From positions 186,001 through 250,000 of the forward strand of contig CAXXSI010000011.1 in the NCBI GenBank assembly GCA_963669285.2: a stretch of 64,000 nt of DNA, written 5' to 3'. Origin of the DNA: JAWKWH01 sp963669285. Lineage in GTDB: Bacteria > Pseudomonadota > Alphaproteobacteria > Rhizobiales > Rhizobiaceae. Numbering within the stretch: the first letter of the stretch is position 1; every line of letters begins with the position of its first letter. The notes beneath the pieces are model-generated. The model was not told where the DNA came from. It saw only the letters and a program-made list of their open reading frames with translations, and ran no database searches. The position numbers and the translations under genes were made by a program. This document shows, piece after piece, positions 1 through 8,739 of this stretch.

Positions 1-82
1 TTTGAGCGGACTTGCCGAGAAGATTGAGGCGATTGCGTTGAAGCTCGCAGACAAACCGGACGGCGGCGCAAAATCCGCCTAG
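1..82 (+). CDS. C-terminal end of an unidentified protein (cut by window edge)
   Basis: Frame 2 reads 26 codons, ending AKSA, to a TAG at 80-82. The visible tail is a charged, alanine-rich, helix-prone segment (GLAEKIEAIALKLADK). The start lies outside the window, and the piece is too short to name a family. Confidence 0.45.
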   Translation, partial: LSGLAEKIEAIALKLADKPDGGAKSA

Positions 83-353
83 GTCATGGAGTCACAAACA
101 GGGTCAAAATGGCGCCGAAACCGCATAGCAAACCAAGGAAAAGGCCGAAAAGCGGGGCCATCCCCCCGGTTGAGGCCTTTGACGAAGGTTTGGAAAGCGG
201 GTTCGAGCGTCCAAAGGATATGGCAAATTTGCCCGGCTATTGCGTCGCAAGCTTTTGAAAACCGAACGGTTTCCTGCAAGCTCGCTCCTAATATCCAACC
301 AAATTTGCGCATACCATTGTTGATCCTGTTTATGGGTCCATGACCTAGAGCAG
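83..353. other. Intergenic region, no convincing gene
   Basis: No family-like reading frame is present. The only item of note is a 25-codon hydrophobic frame on the minus strand (161 down to 84). It begins MAPLFGLFLGLLCGF and is preceded by a G-rich run (GGGGGG directly before the ATG). It could be a tiny membrane peptide or chance. Longer overlapping frames here have no recognisable character. Confidence 0.4.
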
Positions 354-1658
354 TCAGACCTTGACCGCCCGATCTACCCGGTCTTCCTCACCGAATATTT
401 TCACGTAACGCGCGACTTCACTTTCTTCGCCGGTTGCCTTTTGCGGATTGTCGGAGAGTTTGACTGCCGGTCGGCCGTTGGCAGCGCTCACCTTGCAGAC
501 GAGCGAAATCGGGTTCAGTGAATTGCTGCCATCGGGAAGGCAGTCTTCAAAATCATTGGTCAGATTTGTGCCCCAACCGAAGGCCATCCGAACCCTTCCC
601 TCGAAATGCCGGTAGGACTCGATGATCGTGTCGACATCGAGACCATCGGAAAAAACGATCAGCTTTTCGGAAGGATCGCGACCACGTTCGAGCCACCATC
701 TGATGATCCGCTCGCCGCCTGCAATCGGTGGAGCGCTATCGGGGCGAAAGCCCGTCCAGTCGGCGATCCAATCCGGCGCGCGACGCAGGAAAGCAGCGGT
801 GCCAAACGTGTCGGGCAGCACAATCAGCAGATTGCCGCCGTATAGCTTGTTCCAGTCGGTGAGCACGCGGTAGGGCGCGTCAAGCATTTCTTCTTCGGTT
901 TCGGCCAGTGCAGCGTAGACCATCGGCAATTCATGGGCGTTTGTACCAAGCGCCTCCAGATCGGTATCCATCGCCAGCAATACGTTGGATGTGCCGGTAA
1001 ACGCCTCGCCAATACCCTCTTTGAGTGCCTCCACACACCATCGCTGCCACAGAAACGAGTGGCGCCGGCGGGTGCCAAAATCGGAAATCCGAATATCGGG
1101 AAGCTGCTTCAGGCGCTCGACCTTGTCCCACATCTTTGCTTTGCCGCGCGCATAAAGCACGTCCAGGGCAAAGCGACCGAATTTGCGCATGGCAGCACGA
1201 GAACGAAGCTCGTTGATGATGGCGAGCGCAGGGATTTCCCACATCATCGTGTGGGTCCACGGGCCGTAGAAATTCAGATCGAATTGCCCATCTTTGACCA
1301 CCAGTTCGTATTCGGGAAGTTGAAAATCTTCCAGCCAGGTCAGGAATTCGGGTGAAAATATCTGCTTGCGGCCATAGAAGGTGTTACCTGCCAGCCAGAT
1401 CATCTCCTTTTTGGACAAGCGCAGGGTTCGGGCGTGGTCCAGCTGTTCGCGCAGTTCGGATTCGGACACTTCGTCGGCCAGGCGGACGGTTTTTTTGCGG
1501 TTGATCAGAGTGAAGGTGGCGTCAACATCACGGTGCAGCTTCCAGATCATCTGCAACATGAGCAGCTTGTAGAAATCGGTATCCAACAAGCTGCGGACAA
1601 TCGGATCGAGTTTCCAGGTATGATTGTAGACGCGGCGCGCAATATCGGTCTTGGTCAT
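354..1658 (-). CDS. pncB: Nicotinate phosphoribosyltransferase
   Basis: PncB joins nicotinate to PRPP, with ATP hydrolysis, to make nicotinate mononucleotide, the entry step of the Preiss-Handler NAD salvage route in the cytoplasm. The 434-residue length fits the bacterial PncB family. Visible family features are the N-terminal block LDTDFYKLLMLQ, the GTRRRHSFLWQ segment holding the histidine that is phosphorylated in this family, and the GTNLTNDF phosphoribosyl-binding block near the C-terminus. It lies 54 nt downstream of pncA on the same strand, so nicotinamidase and this enzyme probably form a two-gene salvage operon. Confidence 0.96.
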   Translation of the reverse strand: MTKTDIARRVYNHTWKLDPIVRSLLDTDFYKLLMLQMIWKLHRDVDATFTLINRKKTVRLADEVSESELREQLDHARTLRLSKKEMIWLAGNTFYGRKQIFSPEFLTWLEDFQLPEYELVVKDGQFDLNFYGPWTHTMMWEIPALAIINELRSRAAMRKFGRFALDVLYARGKAKMWDKVERLKQLPDIRISDFGTRRRHSFLWQRWCVEALKEGIGEAFTGTSNVLLAMDTDLEALGTNAHELPMVYAALAETEEEMLDAPYRVLTDWNKLYGGNLLIVLPDTFGTAAFLRRAPDWIADWTGFRPDSAPPIAGGERIIRWWLERGRDPSEKLIVFSDGLDVDTIIESYRHFEGRVRMAFGWGTNLTNDFEDCLPDGSNSLNPISLVCKVSAANGRPAVKLSDNPQKATGEESEVARYVKIFGEEDRVDRAVKV

Positions 1659-1712
1659 GACTGGTTTCCTGCCGCGTTGTGGTGATCTGCAAGTCTGGCT
1701 GGTTTCGAGCCG

Positions 1713-2312
1713 TCAGGTCAAGCGTATGCCGGCTTCACGCATCTGCCCGCACATTGCATCAACCGATCCTTCCATATCGATGCCGCGACATGCTGCAAGC
1801 CGCACCTCTACATCGAGCTCCAGTTTCGCAGCATCGAGCGCTGAGAAACCGACGCAGAAATCGGTCGCTAGGCCGGCAAGTACCACCGATTTGATTCCTC
1901 GATCGGAAAGATAACCGCCGAGGCCGGTCGGCGTTGATCTGTCGTTTTCAAAAAAGGCCGAATAGCTGTCGATCTCCGGCCGGAAGCCCTTGCGGATGAC
2001 GATTTCGGCCTTGGTCCATCGAAGGTCCTGATGGAACTCTGCGCCGTTGGATCCCTGGATGCAGTGATCCGGCCAAAGCGTTTGTTCGCCATAGGGCAGG
2101 GCGGTGGTTTCGAACGGGCTCTTACCGGAATGGCTGGAGGCAAAGCTGGAATGGCCGGCGGGATGCCAATCCTGTGTCAGAACAACATGGTCGAACTGTT
2201 GGATCAGCCGGTTGATTTCCGGTACGACCTCGTCTCCGCCGGGTACGGCAAGCGCTCCGCCTGGACAGAAATCATTTTGCACGTCTATCACAATGAGGGC
2301 GTTATCTGCCAT
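1713..2312 (-). CDS. pncA: Nicotinamidase (bifunctional nicotinamidase/pyrazinamidase family)
   Basis: PncA hydrolyses nicotinamide to nicotinate and ammonia and so supplies PncB. The frame could open 14 codons upstream, but I chose the ATG giving MADNALIVIDVQNDF, where family homology begins. On this numbering the catalytic triad is D10, K108 (RKGF) and C153 (GLATDFCVGF). The metal-binding residues D48, H50 and H84 are also visible (QDWHPAGH, WPDHC). The protein is 199 residues, a usual size. A palindrome overlapping a possible -35 lies about 55-70 nt upstream (2367-2382), so pncA may have its own promoter. Confidence 0.95.
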   Translation of the reverse strand: MADNALIVIDVQNDFCPGGALAVPGGDEVVPEINRLIQQFDHVVLTQDWHPAGHSSFASSHSGKSPFETTALPYGEQTLWPDHCIQGSNGAEFHQDLRWTKAEIVIRKGFRPEIDSYSAFFENDRSTPTGLGGYLSDRGIKSVVLAGLATDFCVGFSALDAAKLELDVEVRLAACRGIDMEGSVDAMCGQMREAGIRLT

Positions 2313-2349
2313 TGAGGATGATCCTGTCTTCGGCGCGGGCAACGCCGGG

Positions 2350-2382
2350 AACATAGATATATCAAAGTGTTGAGGTCAACAC
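2350..2382 (-). promoter_or_regulatory. Palindrome overlapping a putative pncA promoter
   Basis: Positions 2367-2382 form a perfect 16-bp palindrome with 7-bp arms, GTGTTGA-GG-TCAACAC. Read on the minus strand it contains TTGACC, and 18 nt further on TATGTT, a fair sigma-70 -35/-10 pair ahead of pncA. An operator overlapping the -35 would suit a repressor. No regulator of NAD metabolism (NadQ, NrtR, NiaR) is encoded nearby, so the binding protein is unknown. Confidence 0.45.
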
Positions 2383-2389
2383 CCGGCAT

Positions 2390-3964
2390 TCAGTACCATT
2401 CGTCGGGCATGGATGATTTCTTGCGCGCAATAGCGTCGAGCAGGGCTTCGTCTATTGCCAGATCAATGGGCGGTGCCTGGTAGTCTGCAAGCATGGACTT
2501 CCAGCGGTCATTGGCACGTTGTTCGGCGGTCAGGCTTCCGTTTTCCTTCCACGTTTCATAGGGGCCGGCTTCGGCGATCTCGGAGTGATAGTTGGCCGAT
2601 GCGTAGTGGCGCAACGTATGCCGGGTGGAGAGGAAATTCTGACCGGGTCCGGTTTCCAGATAGGCATCCCGGCCGAACGCTTCATCGTTGATCTCGAGAC
2701 CCTGAATCAAGCGCAGCATCATGCCGCAATGATCGAGGTCGAGAGCGAACTTTTCGTACGACATGGTCAGCCCGCCCTCCAACCATCCGGCCGAGTGCCA
2801 GATCTGGTTTGCGCCGGACAATACCGAGGCCATCATCGCGGAGGCGGAATCCTGCATGGCCTGGCCGTCCGCCGAATTTGCAGAGGTGATCTGCCCTCCG
2901 CCGGAGCGAACCGGAACGGAAAGCCGTCTGCCCAACTGGGCAAGGCCAAAGGTTGCCAGATTGGCTTCAGGCGTACCGAAGGTCAGTGCGCCCGATCTCA
3001 GGTTCATCGTCGAATGAAAGCTGCCATAGACGACCGGACAGCCCTTTCGCACAAGCTGAGTGAGAGCAATGCCAGCCATGATCTCCGCGTGAGTCTGGGC
3101 AACGACGGCGGGTTGGGTTACCGGTCCCATGGCACCACCGAAAATCGCCGGGGAAATGGCGACACTCTGATTTGCCGCGGCGTAGATTCGCAGAGCGCCC
3201 GACATTGTCGCATCAAAAACCAGCGGCGAGTTGATGTTGATGTTCGCCTGCATGACCACGTGACCATCGAGATAGTCTTCCCCGAATACGAGCTTTGCGA
3301 GCTCGATTGAATCCGCTGCGCGGTCGGGCGAGGTGACGCTGCCCATGAATGGCTTGGTCGAGTAGCGCAGATGGGCATAGATCATGTCGAGATGGCGTTT
3401 GTTGACCGGGATATCGACCGGTTCACACACGGTTCCACCTGAATGGTGCAGCCACGGCGACATGAAAGTCAGCTTCACGAAGTTTTCGAAATCGCCCAGT
3501 GTTGCGTAACGGCGACCTTTGTCGAGATCGGTCACAAAGGGCGAGCCGTATCCCGGCATCAGCACCAGATAGTCGCCGCCAAGCGTGATGCTATTTTGCG
3601 CATCGCGGCCATGCATCTGGTAGCTGGCTGGCGCGGTCGAGCAAAGCTCGCGCAGATGCCCGGTATCAAACCGGACACGTTCGTTATCGACAGAGGCACC
3701 CGCCTGCCGGAATAGGGCAAGCGCTTCGGGGTCACCTCGAAATTCGAATCCGATTTCCCTGGCGATCCAATCGGCCTGCGCCTCGATGGCTTGCAACGCA
3801 TCTTCTTCGAGCAGTTGGTATGCCGGAATGCGGCGAAGAACGCGATTGGTGGGGGGCTTGCCCGATCCGCCTACCTTGGCGCGTCCAGCCCGGCCGCGCC
3901 TTACTACAGATGGCCGTTCGATCTGAATTCGGGCGGAAGGTAGTTCTTTTGCGTTTAATTTCAT
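2390..3964 (-). CDS. MttB-family (trimethylamine/quaternary amine) methyltransferase
   Basis: This is a 524-residue member of the trimethylamine methyltransferase family (COG5598). Archaeal MttB demethylates trimethylamine, and non-pyrrolysine relatives such as MtgB demethylate glycine betaine, passing the methyl group to a corrinoid protein. The frame is open throughout, so there is no in-frame UAG for pyrrolysine; this is the non-Pyl type. I chose the start at MKLNAKELPSARI; an upstream extension to 4012 is possible but unlike the family. Family-like blocks include GGDYLVLMPGYGSPFVTDL and TSANSADGQAMQDS. No corrinoid protein or reactivase lies nearby, so the substrate is open. pncA follows 77 nt downstream on the same strand, and a LysR regulator is divergent. 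Confidence 0.88.
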   Translation of the reverse strand: MKLNAKELPSARIQIERPSVVRRGRAGRAKVGGSGKPPTNRVLRRIPAYQLLEEDALQAIEAQADWIAREIGFEFRGDPEALALFRQAGASVDNERVRFDTGHLRELCSTAPASYQMHGRDAQNSITLGGDYLVLMPGYGSPFVTDLDKGRRYATLGDFENFVKLTFMSPWLHHSGGTVCEPVDIPVNKRHLDMIYAHLRYSTKPFMGSVTSPDRAADSIELAKLVFGEDYLDGHVVMQANININSPLVFDATMSGALRIYAAANQSVAISPAIFGGAMGPVTQPAVVAQTHAEIMAGIALTQLVRKGCPVVYGSFHSTMNLRSGALTFGTPEANLATFGLAQLGRRLSVPVRSGGGQITSANSADGQAMQDSASAMMASVLSGANQIWHSAGWLEGGLTMSYEKFALDLDHCGMMLRLIQGLEINDEAFGRDAYLETGPGQNFLSTRHTLRHYASANYHSEIAEAGPYETWKENGSLTAEQRANDRWKSMLADYQAPPIDLAIDEALLDAIARKKSSMPDEWY

Positions 3965-4098
3965 TGAACCAACTCCACGGAATTGCCATTGTTCAGGATA
4001 GTGCAGAACCACAGAATGGAACGAAATTAGTCGACTTCCTGGTCAGCAGGCAATTCAAATGATTTGTACCGTCCGACTAGTTATTTTATACGACTGAG

Positions 4099-4989
4099 AT
4101 GCGGTTCAGACATTATGACGGTTTGAGGATTTTCAGCGTTATCGCACGCTATGGCAGTTTCTCCGCTGCGGCGGAGAAGTTGAATTTGACCAAAGGCGCG
4201 GTCAGTTACCAGATCCGGAGTTTGGAATCCGTGCTGGGATTTGAGGTCTTTCAGCGGCTACCGAAGGGGGTCGCGCTCACTCCAAAAGGACAGGATCTCT
4301 TGAACTCGGCGCGCGGCGCTTTCGACGATGTGGAAAGAACCATCGATCGGTTGAGAGGCGAGGAGAACCGGTCAGTCACGTTGGGAGTAACGACTTATTT
4401 TGCGTCACGCTGGCTATCACCTCGGCTGATGGATTTCATGAAAGCCCATCCGTCGGTGAGGCTCAGGATTCAGCCGATGATCGATCTGGTTGCGCTCGAT
4501 GGACAGGGGATCGATCTCGCGATCAGGTGGGGTGACGGAAACTGGGACGATGTTGCGATCGAACCGCTGTTTCTTTGTCCGGCATTTGCAACAGGACCGG
4601 CTGGGACGGCCAGACGGGTGGAAAAACTGGGCATGGAGGCCGCGCTGCATGAATTGACCCTGCTGAAAGATCGGGACGGCAGCCGCGCCTGGGAAGACTG
4701 GTTCAATTCCGCCGGGCTCTGCTACCACGAACCGCGGGACACGCTCGTCATCCCGGATCCTAATGTACGGGTGCAGGCGGTCATTGACGGGCAAGGAATA
4801 GCGCTCAACGATGATCTTGTTGCACAGGAACTAGGATCGGGACGGCTCGAACGCGTTGGCACAGCGAGCATGGACGGATACGGTTATTTTCTGGCACACG
4901 ATCCGCACGCGCGTACCAATCGGGATGTCGAGGCATTTGCTGATTGGCTGCAGGATGCGGCAAGGAAAGACCGAAACCCGAACAAGTAA
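4099..4989 (+). CDS. LysR-family transcriptional regulator (GcvA-like)
   Basis: The protein has 296 residues with the standard LysR layout. The N-terminal winged helix-turn-helix is visible as GSFSAAAEKLNLTKGAVSYQ (about residues 16-35), and a substrate-binding effector domain fills the rest. The effector region carries the LAIRWGDG motif typical of the GcvA/AmpR-like branch. It is transcribed away from the MttB-family gene across a 134-bp shared intergenic region. LysR proteins usually regulate the divergent neighbour, so it probably controls the methyltransferase and responds to its substrate or product. That regulatory link is inference. Confidence 0.92.
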   Translation: MRFRHYDGLRIFSVIARYGSFSAAAEKLNLTKGAVSYQIRSLESVLGFEVFQRLPKGVALTPKGQDLLNSARGAFDDVERTIDRLRGEENRSVTLGVTTYFASRWLSPRLMDFMKAHPSVRLRIQPMIDLVALDGQGIDLAIRWGDGNWDDVAIEPLFLCPAFATGPAGTARRVEKLGMEAALHELTLLKDRDGSRAWEDWFNSAGLCYHEPRDTLVIPDPNVRVQAVIDGQGIALNDDLVAQELGSGRLERVGTASMDGYGYFLAHDPHARTNRDVEAFADWLQDAARKDRNPNK

Positions 4990-5029
4990 GACAATTTGTC
5001 GCCCGGTTGATGGCAACCGATTTGACGCA

Positions 5030-6832
5030 TCAAAGCTGCTCACGCAGCAATTCCAGTTCCAGCCATTGATCCTCGGCTGAAATGAGTTCGGCGCGTTTGC
5101 TGTCCAGGTTGGCGGCGGTGTCGTCGAATCCTTGGGGATCGACCTCGTAAAACCTTGGATTGGACAATTTAACTTCAAGCTCGGCGATTTCGGCAGAAAG
5201 CTGTTCAATGCGTCCGGGCAATGTCTCCAGCGCATATTTCTGTTTGTAGGAAAGCTTCTTTGCCGGTGTTCTCGCTGCTCGCGCGTCGCCGTCTGCAGCG
5301 CTTTTCGGCTTGGCCTTCTTTGGCATCTTCTGTTCAGCGGGCGCTTTGCCGCGTTGGGCCAGCATGTCGCTGTAGCCGCCGGCGTATTGCACCCAGCGCC
5401 CGTCGCCTTCCGGCGCAATGACGCTGGTGACGGTGCGGTCAAGAAAATCGCGGTCGTGGCTGACAAGCAGAACGGTACCCGGATAGCCGGCGACCATTTC
5501 CTGCAGCAGATCAAGCGTTTCCATATCCAGGTCGTTGGTCGGTTCGTCCAGCACCAGCAGGTTGGAAGGTTTTGCGAGAATGCGCGCCAGCACCAATCTT
5601 GCACGTTCGCCGCCGGACAGTTCGCGAACCGGCGTTCCGGCCTGTTCGGGCAGAAACAGGAAATCCTTCATGTAGGAGACGATGTGGCGTTTTTGATCAC
5701 CGACCGCAATCTGATCGCTACGCCCTCCGGTCAGGTAGTCGGCCAGCGATTGGTTTGGATTGAAACTGTCGCGGTGCTGTTCAAGCGTGGCAATCTGAAG
5801 ATTGGCACCGTGGCGCACATGACCGCAATCAGGTTCCAATGTGCCGATCAGCATCTTGAGCAAGGTGGTTTTGCCCACGCCGTTGGGTCCGACGAGACCT
5901 ATGCGGTCGCCACGCTGAATGCGGGTTGAGAAATCGCGAACCAGATCTTTGTCTCCAAATTGCTTGCCAATCGCCTTGGCCTCGATCACGAGCTTTCCTG
6001 CCTCGCGGGCTTCGCTTGCTGTCAATTTCGCGCCGCCAATCGGCCGCGACCGGTTGCGGTAGGCCTGGCGCATGGATTGGAGTTCGCCCAGGCGCCGCAT
6101 GTTTCGCTTGCGCCGCGCGGTTACGCCATATCGAAGCCAGTGCTCTTCGCGAACGATTTTCCGGCCGAGCTTGTGCGCGTCGCGCTCTTCTTCCTCGAGC
6201 AGCTTGTCGCGCCATTCCTCGAAATGGGCAAAGCCCCGATCAAGACGGCGCGTCTGGCCGCGATCGAGCCAGATGGTGGCGCGGCTGACATTTTCGAGAA
6301 ATCTGCGGTCGTGCGAAATGACTATGACGACGCTTCCCATCCGGTTCAGTTCACCTTCAAGCCATTCGATCGCCGTAACATCGAGATGATTGGTCGGCTC
6401 GTCGAGAAGCAGGATATCGGGATTGGGCGCCAGGACCCTGGCCAGCGCGGCGCGGCGCGCTTCACCGCCCGAAACGGTCAACGGGTCCTCACTGCCCGAC
6501 AAACCAAGATGTTCGATCAGGTAATCGGCGCGGTAGGGATCGTCTGCGGGTCCGAGGCCCGCGGCGACATAGGCGTGGATGGTTTCATACCCGGTCATGT
6601 CCGGCGACTGCTCGAGATAGCGGACCGTGGTATCCGGTTGGCGAAAAACCGTGCCGTCTTGTGCTTCAACGAGACCTGCAGCGATTCTGAGCAGTGTCGA
6701 TTTTCCAGAACCGTTGCGCCCGACCAGCGCTATTCGATCGCCCGCGGCGGCGATGAGCGCCGCACCGTCGAGCAAGGGCGGGCCGCCGAAGGTGAGTTTG
6801 ATTCCGTCGAGATTGAGCAGCGGCGGGGCCAT
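5030..6832 (-). CDS. ABC-F family ATPase (Uup-like)
   Basis: Two ABC cassettes lie in one 600-residue chain without membrane segments, the hallmark of ABC-F ribosome-associated ATPases. Cassette 1 has Walker A GRNGSGKST and LSGGE-like VSGGEARR followed by LLLDEPTNHLD. Cassette 2 has GPNGVGKTT, LSGGERAR and LVLDEPTNDLD. A lysine-rich linker and a coiled-coil tail (ETLPGRIEQLSAEIAELE) match the Uup C-terminal domain. I took the ATG at 6832 (MAPPLLNLDG). It overlaps the stop of thiN by one base (TAATG), so the two genes are probably translationally coupled. The 84-residue upstream extension of the frame is a shadow of thiN. Confidence 0.93.
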   Translation of the reverse strand: MAPPLLNLDGIKLTFGGPPLLDGAALIAAAGDRIALVGRNGSGKSTLLRIAAGLVEAQDGTVFRQPDTTVRYLEQSPDMTGYETIHAYVAAGLGPADDPYRADYLIEHLGLSGSEDPLTVSGGEARRAALARVLAPNPDILLLDEPTNHLDVTAIEWLEGELNRMGSVVIVISHDRRFLENVSRATIWLDRGQTRRLDRGFAHFEEWRDKLLEEEERDAHKLGRKIVREEHWLRYGVTARRKRNMRRLGELQSMRQAYRNRSRPIGGAKLTASEAREAGKLVIEAKAIGKQFGDKDLVRDFSTRIQRGDRIGLVGPNGVGKTTLLKMLIGTLEPDCGHVRHGANLQIATLEQHRDSFNPNQSLADYLTGGRSDQIAVGDQKRHIVSYMKDFLFLPEQAGTPVRELSGGERARLVLARILAKPSNLLVLDEPTNDLDMETLDLLQEMVAGYPGTVLLVSHDRDFLDRTVTSVIAPEGDGRWVQYAGGYSDMLAQRGKAPAEQKMPKKAKPKSAADGDARAARTPAKKLSYKQKYALETLPGRIEQLSAEIAELEVKLSNPRFYEVDPQGFDDTAANLDSKRAELISAEDQWLELELLREQL

Positions 6833-7464
6833 TAGCCGGCAACCTGGGCGATCATCAGTGCGGAACCGCGCTCCAATTCGATTGTCAGGCCGTCGACAAC
6901 GACATTGGATAGCGTCAGCGACGAGCCGATCGGCACTTTGACCCGGTCCAGTGGCCACTTGACGCCGGTAACCGAAAGACCGGACAGTTCGGAAAGCCCG
7001 ACAAGGCTGAAAAGCGTACCTTCGGACAATTCGAAGCGATAGGTTCCCGGCAGGATCGGATACCCTTCCTGCCCCCCGTCGCAAAGCGTTACCGTCACGC
7101 CCCGTTTTGCGAGGCTGACAGCCATGGTCTTTTGCAGCAAGGCGTGATCTGCGCGGGCACCGCCGAACGCTCCGACCATCATCAATTCACCGGCGCCGCG
7201 TGCGAGCGCCTCGTTGACGGCGATTTCACCGTCGGTGGCATCCTTGTCTTCAGGATATGCAATACGCGGAACATCGTTCAGGTTGGCGGGCAATTGATCC
7301 GGAGCCGAATCGAAATCACCAAGCCAGACTTCGGGAACCAGGTTCAAGGCAGCCGCATGCCTGATACCGCCATCAGCGGCGATAACGCGGCAACCCTGTA
7401 GCTGCCGCTTCAGCCGGCCAGTCGGCGTCATGTCACCATCCAGCAATATCGCGAACCGATTCAT
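6832..7464 (-). CDS. thiN: Thiamine pyrophosphokinase
   Basis: This enzyme pyrophosphorylates thiamine with ATP to give thiamine pyrophosphate, the active cofactor. The 210-residue protein shows the family's N-terminal AILLDGDMTPT and AADGGIRHAA, then VWLGDFDSAP and PEDKDATDGEIAV, the acidic metal- and substrate-binding motifs of TPK. It is divergent from the TPP-riboswitch-controlled thiamine transporter thiBPQ, so imported thiamine would be charged by this enzyme. The symbol thiN follows common use for bacterial TPK outside enterobacteria. Confidence 0.92.
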   Translation of the reverse strand: MNRFAILLDGDMTPTGRLKRQLQGCRVIAADGGIRHAAALNLVPEVWLGDFDSAPDQLPANLNDVPRIAYPEDKDATDGEIAVNEALARGAGELMMVGAFGGARADHALLQKTMAVSLAKRGVTVTLCDGGQEGYPILPGTYRFELSEGTLFSLVGLSELSGLSVTGVKWPLDRVKVPIGSSLTLSNVVVDGLTIELERGSALMIAQVAG

Positions 7465-7568
7465 GGCGCCGCTCTATCACGGGCGACGGCAAGGTCAAAC
7501 CAGGTTTGCCGCAACCCGAAGCACCAGGGACTTGCCAGTCATCAAGCGGCACAGTAGTGTCCGCACCG

Positions 7569-7680
7569 CTCTAACGGGGTGCCGGTGGCGTTTGTTTCCA
7601 TCCGGCTGAGAGACCTAGGCACCATGCCCAGTCAACCCGCTGAACCTGATCCGGTTTGCACCGGCGGAGGGATTAGACGT
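7569..7680 (+). ncRNA. TPP (THI-box) riboswitch
   Basis: The leader carries the conserved THI elements in order: ACGGGGTGCC at 7573-7582, GGCTGAGA at about 7604-7611, then ACCCGCTGAACCTGATCCGG at 7635-7654, closing with GGCGGAGGGATTAGACG. Thiamine pyrophosphate binds this fold and usually lowers expression of the downstream gene. It ends about 55 nt before the thiB start codon, which has a good ribosome binding site (GGAGG at 7724-7730), so control of translation initiation is likely. Confidence 0.96.
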
Positions 7681-7734
7681 TTCCTTGAAAAAGGCGCTTC
7701 GATCTTTCCATCAACGAAAAAGAAGGAGGCGCCA

Positions 7735-8739
7735 ATGCGCTTGAAATTGCTGATTTGTTCCACTGCCGCAGTTATGGCGGCCGCGCTGTTGCCGGCAACG
7801 GCTGCAGACAAGCTCACTGTTTATACATATGAGAGTTTTACCGCCGACTGGGGTTCGGGACCGCAAGTGGAAAAGGCCTTTGAGGCGGAATGCGGCTGCG
7901 ATTTGGAATTTGTTTCCGTTGCCGATGGGGTTGCACTGCTGAACCGGCTGAAGCTGGAGGGAAATTCCACGAAGGCAGACATCGTGCTTGGTCTCGATAC
8001 AAACCTGACCACCGAGGCAAAGGCAACCGGCCTGTTTGCTCCGCACGGGATCGACCTCGATAATGTCAACGTTCCGGGCGGATGGAGCGACGACGTTTTC
8101 GTTCCCTTCGACTACGGTTATTTCGCGGTGATCTACAATTCCGAAAAGATCGCCAATCCGCCCAAAAGTCTGGCCGAACTGGTGGCGTTGCCAGGTGAGA
8201 CAAAGCTTGCAATTCAGGATCCCCGGACTTCAACGCCCGGACTGGGTCTGGTGTTGTGGTTGCGTTCGGTCTACGGCGATGAGGCAACCAAGGCGTGGTC
8301 GGACCTGAAAGACACGATTTTAACGGTTACGCCCGGCTGGTCGGAAGCCTACGGCCTGTTCACCAATGGCGAGGCTGAAATGGTGCTGTCATACACCACT
8401 TCACCCGCCTACCACATGATTGCGGAGGGCTCGGACAAGTACAGGGCAGCGAGCTTCGCTGAGGGGCACTACATGCAGATCGAAGTCACCGGAACCACGG
8501 TCAAGGGCGCGGGCAACGATCTGTCTTCGAAGTTCCTCTCCTTCATGACCGGTCCGGGATTTCAGGACGTTATTCCGGAAACAAACTGGATGTTTCCTGC
8601 AGGCAAGACATCAAAGCCGCTCAACCCGGACTTTGACAAACTGGTCAAGCCGGCAAAAACACTGCTGTTCAGCGCCGATGAAGTTGCTGCTAATCGAAAG
8701 GCCTGGGTCGATGAATGGCTGAACGTGATGGGACACTGA
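7735..8739 (+). CDS. thiB: Thiamine ABC transporter, substrate-binding protein
   Basis: ThiB is the periplasmic thiamine/TPP receptor of the ThiBPQ importer. I chose the ATG at 7735, after a GGAGG site and downstream of the riboswitch; the longer frame from 7579 runs through the riboswitch and is not coding. The 334-residue protein begins with a signal peptide (MRLKLLICSTAAVMAAALLP..TAA), and the mature part opens DKLTVYTYESF, the family start. VPFDYGYFAVIYN and YTTSPAYH are ThiB-like. Its end overlaps thiP by 25 nt. Confidence 0.96.
   Translation: MRLKLLICSTAAVMAAALLPATAADKLTVYTYESFTADWGSGPQVEKAFEAECGCDLEFVSVADGVALLNRLKLEGNSTKADIVLGLDTNLTTEAKATGLFAPHGIDLDNVNVPGGWSDDVFVPFDYGYFAVIYNSEKIANPPKSLAELVALPGETKLAIQDPRTSTPGLGLVLWLRSVYGDEATKAWSDLKDTILTVTPGWSEAYGLFTNGEAEMVLSYTTSPAYHMIAEGSDKYRAASFAEGHYMQIEVTGTTVKGAGNDLSSKFLSFMTGPGFQDVIPETNWMFPAGKTSKPLNPDFDKLVKPAKTLLFSADEVAANRKAWVDEWLNVMGH

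Noticed and set aside
2519..3310. 263-residue plus-strand frame
   Set aside because: Antisense to the MttB-family gene, with no recognisable motif.
2390..3964. Pyrrolysine in the MttB-family protein
   Set aside because: The frame has no in-frame UAG, and no pyl genes are visible; it is the non-Pyl type.
5132..6835. Two long plus-strand frames (5132-5929 and 5960-6835)
   Set aside because: Both mirror the ABC-F gene on the opposite strand and have no family character.
6833..7084. N-terminal extension of the ABC-F frame
   Set aside because: It is the +1 shadow of thiN; the TAATG junction and family homology fix the start at 6832.
7579..7734. N-terminal extension of the thiB frame
   Set aside because: It passes through the TPP riboswitch; the signal peptide and ribosome binding site fix the start at 7735.
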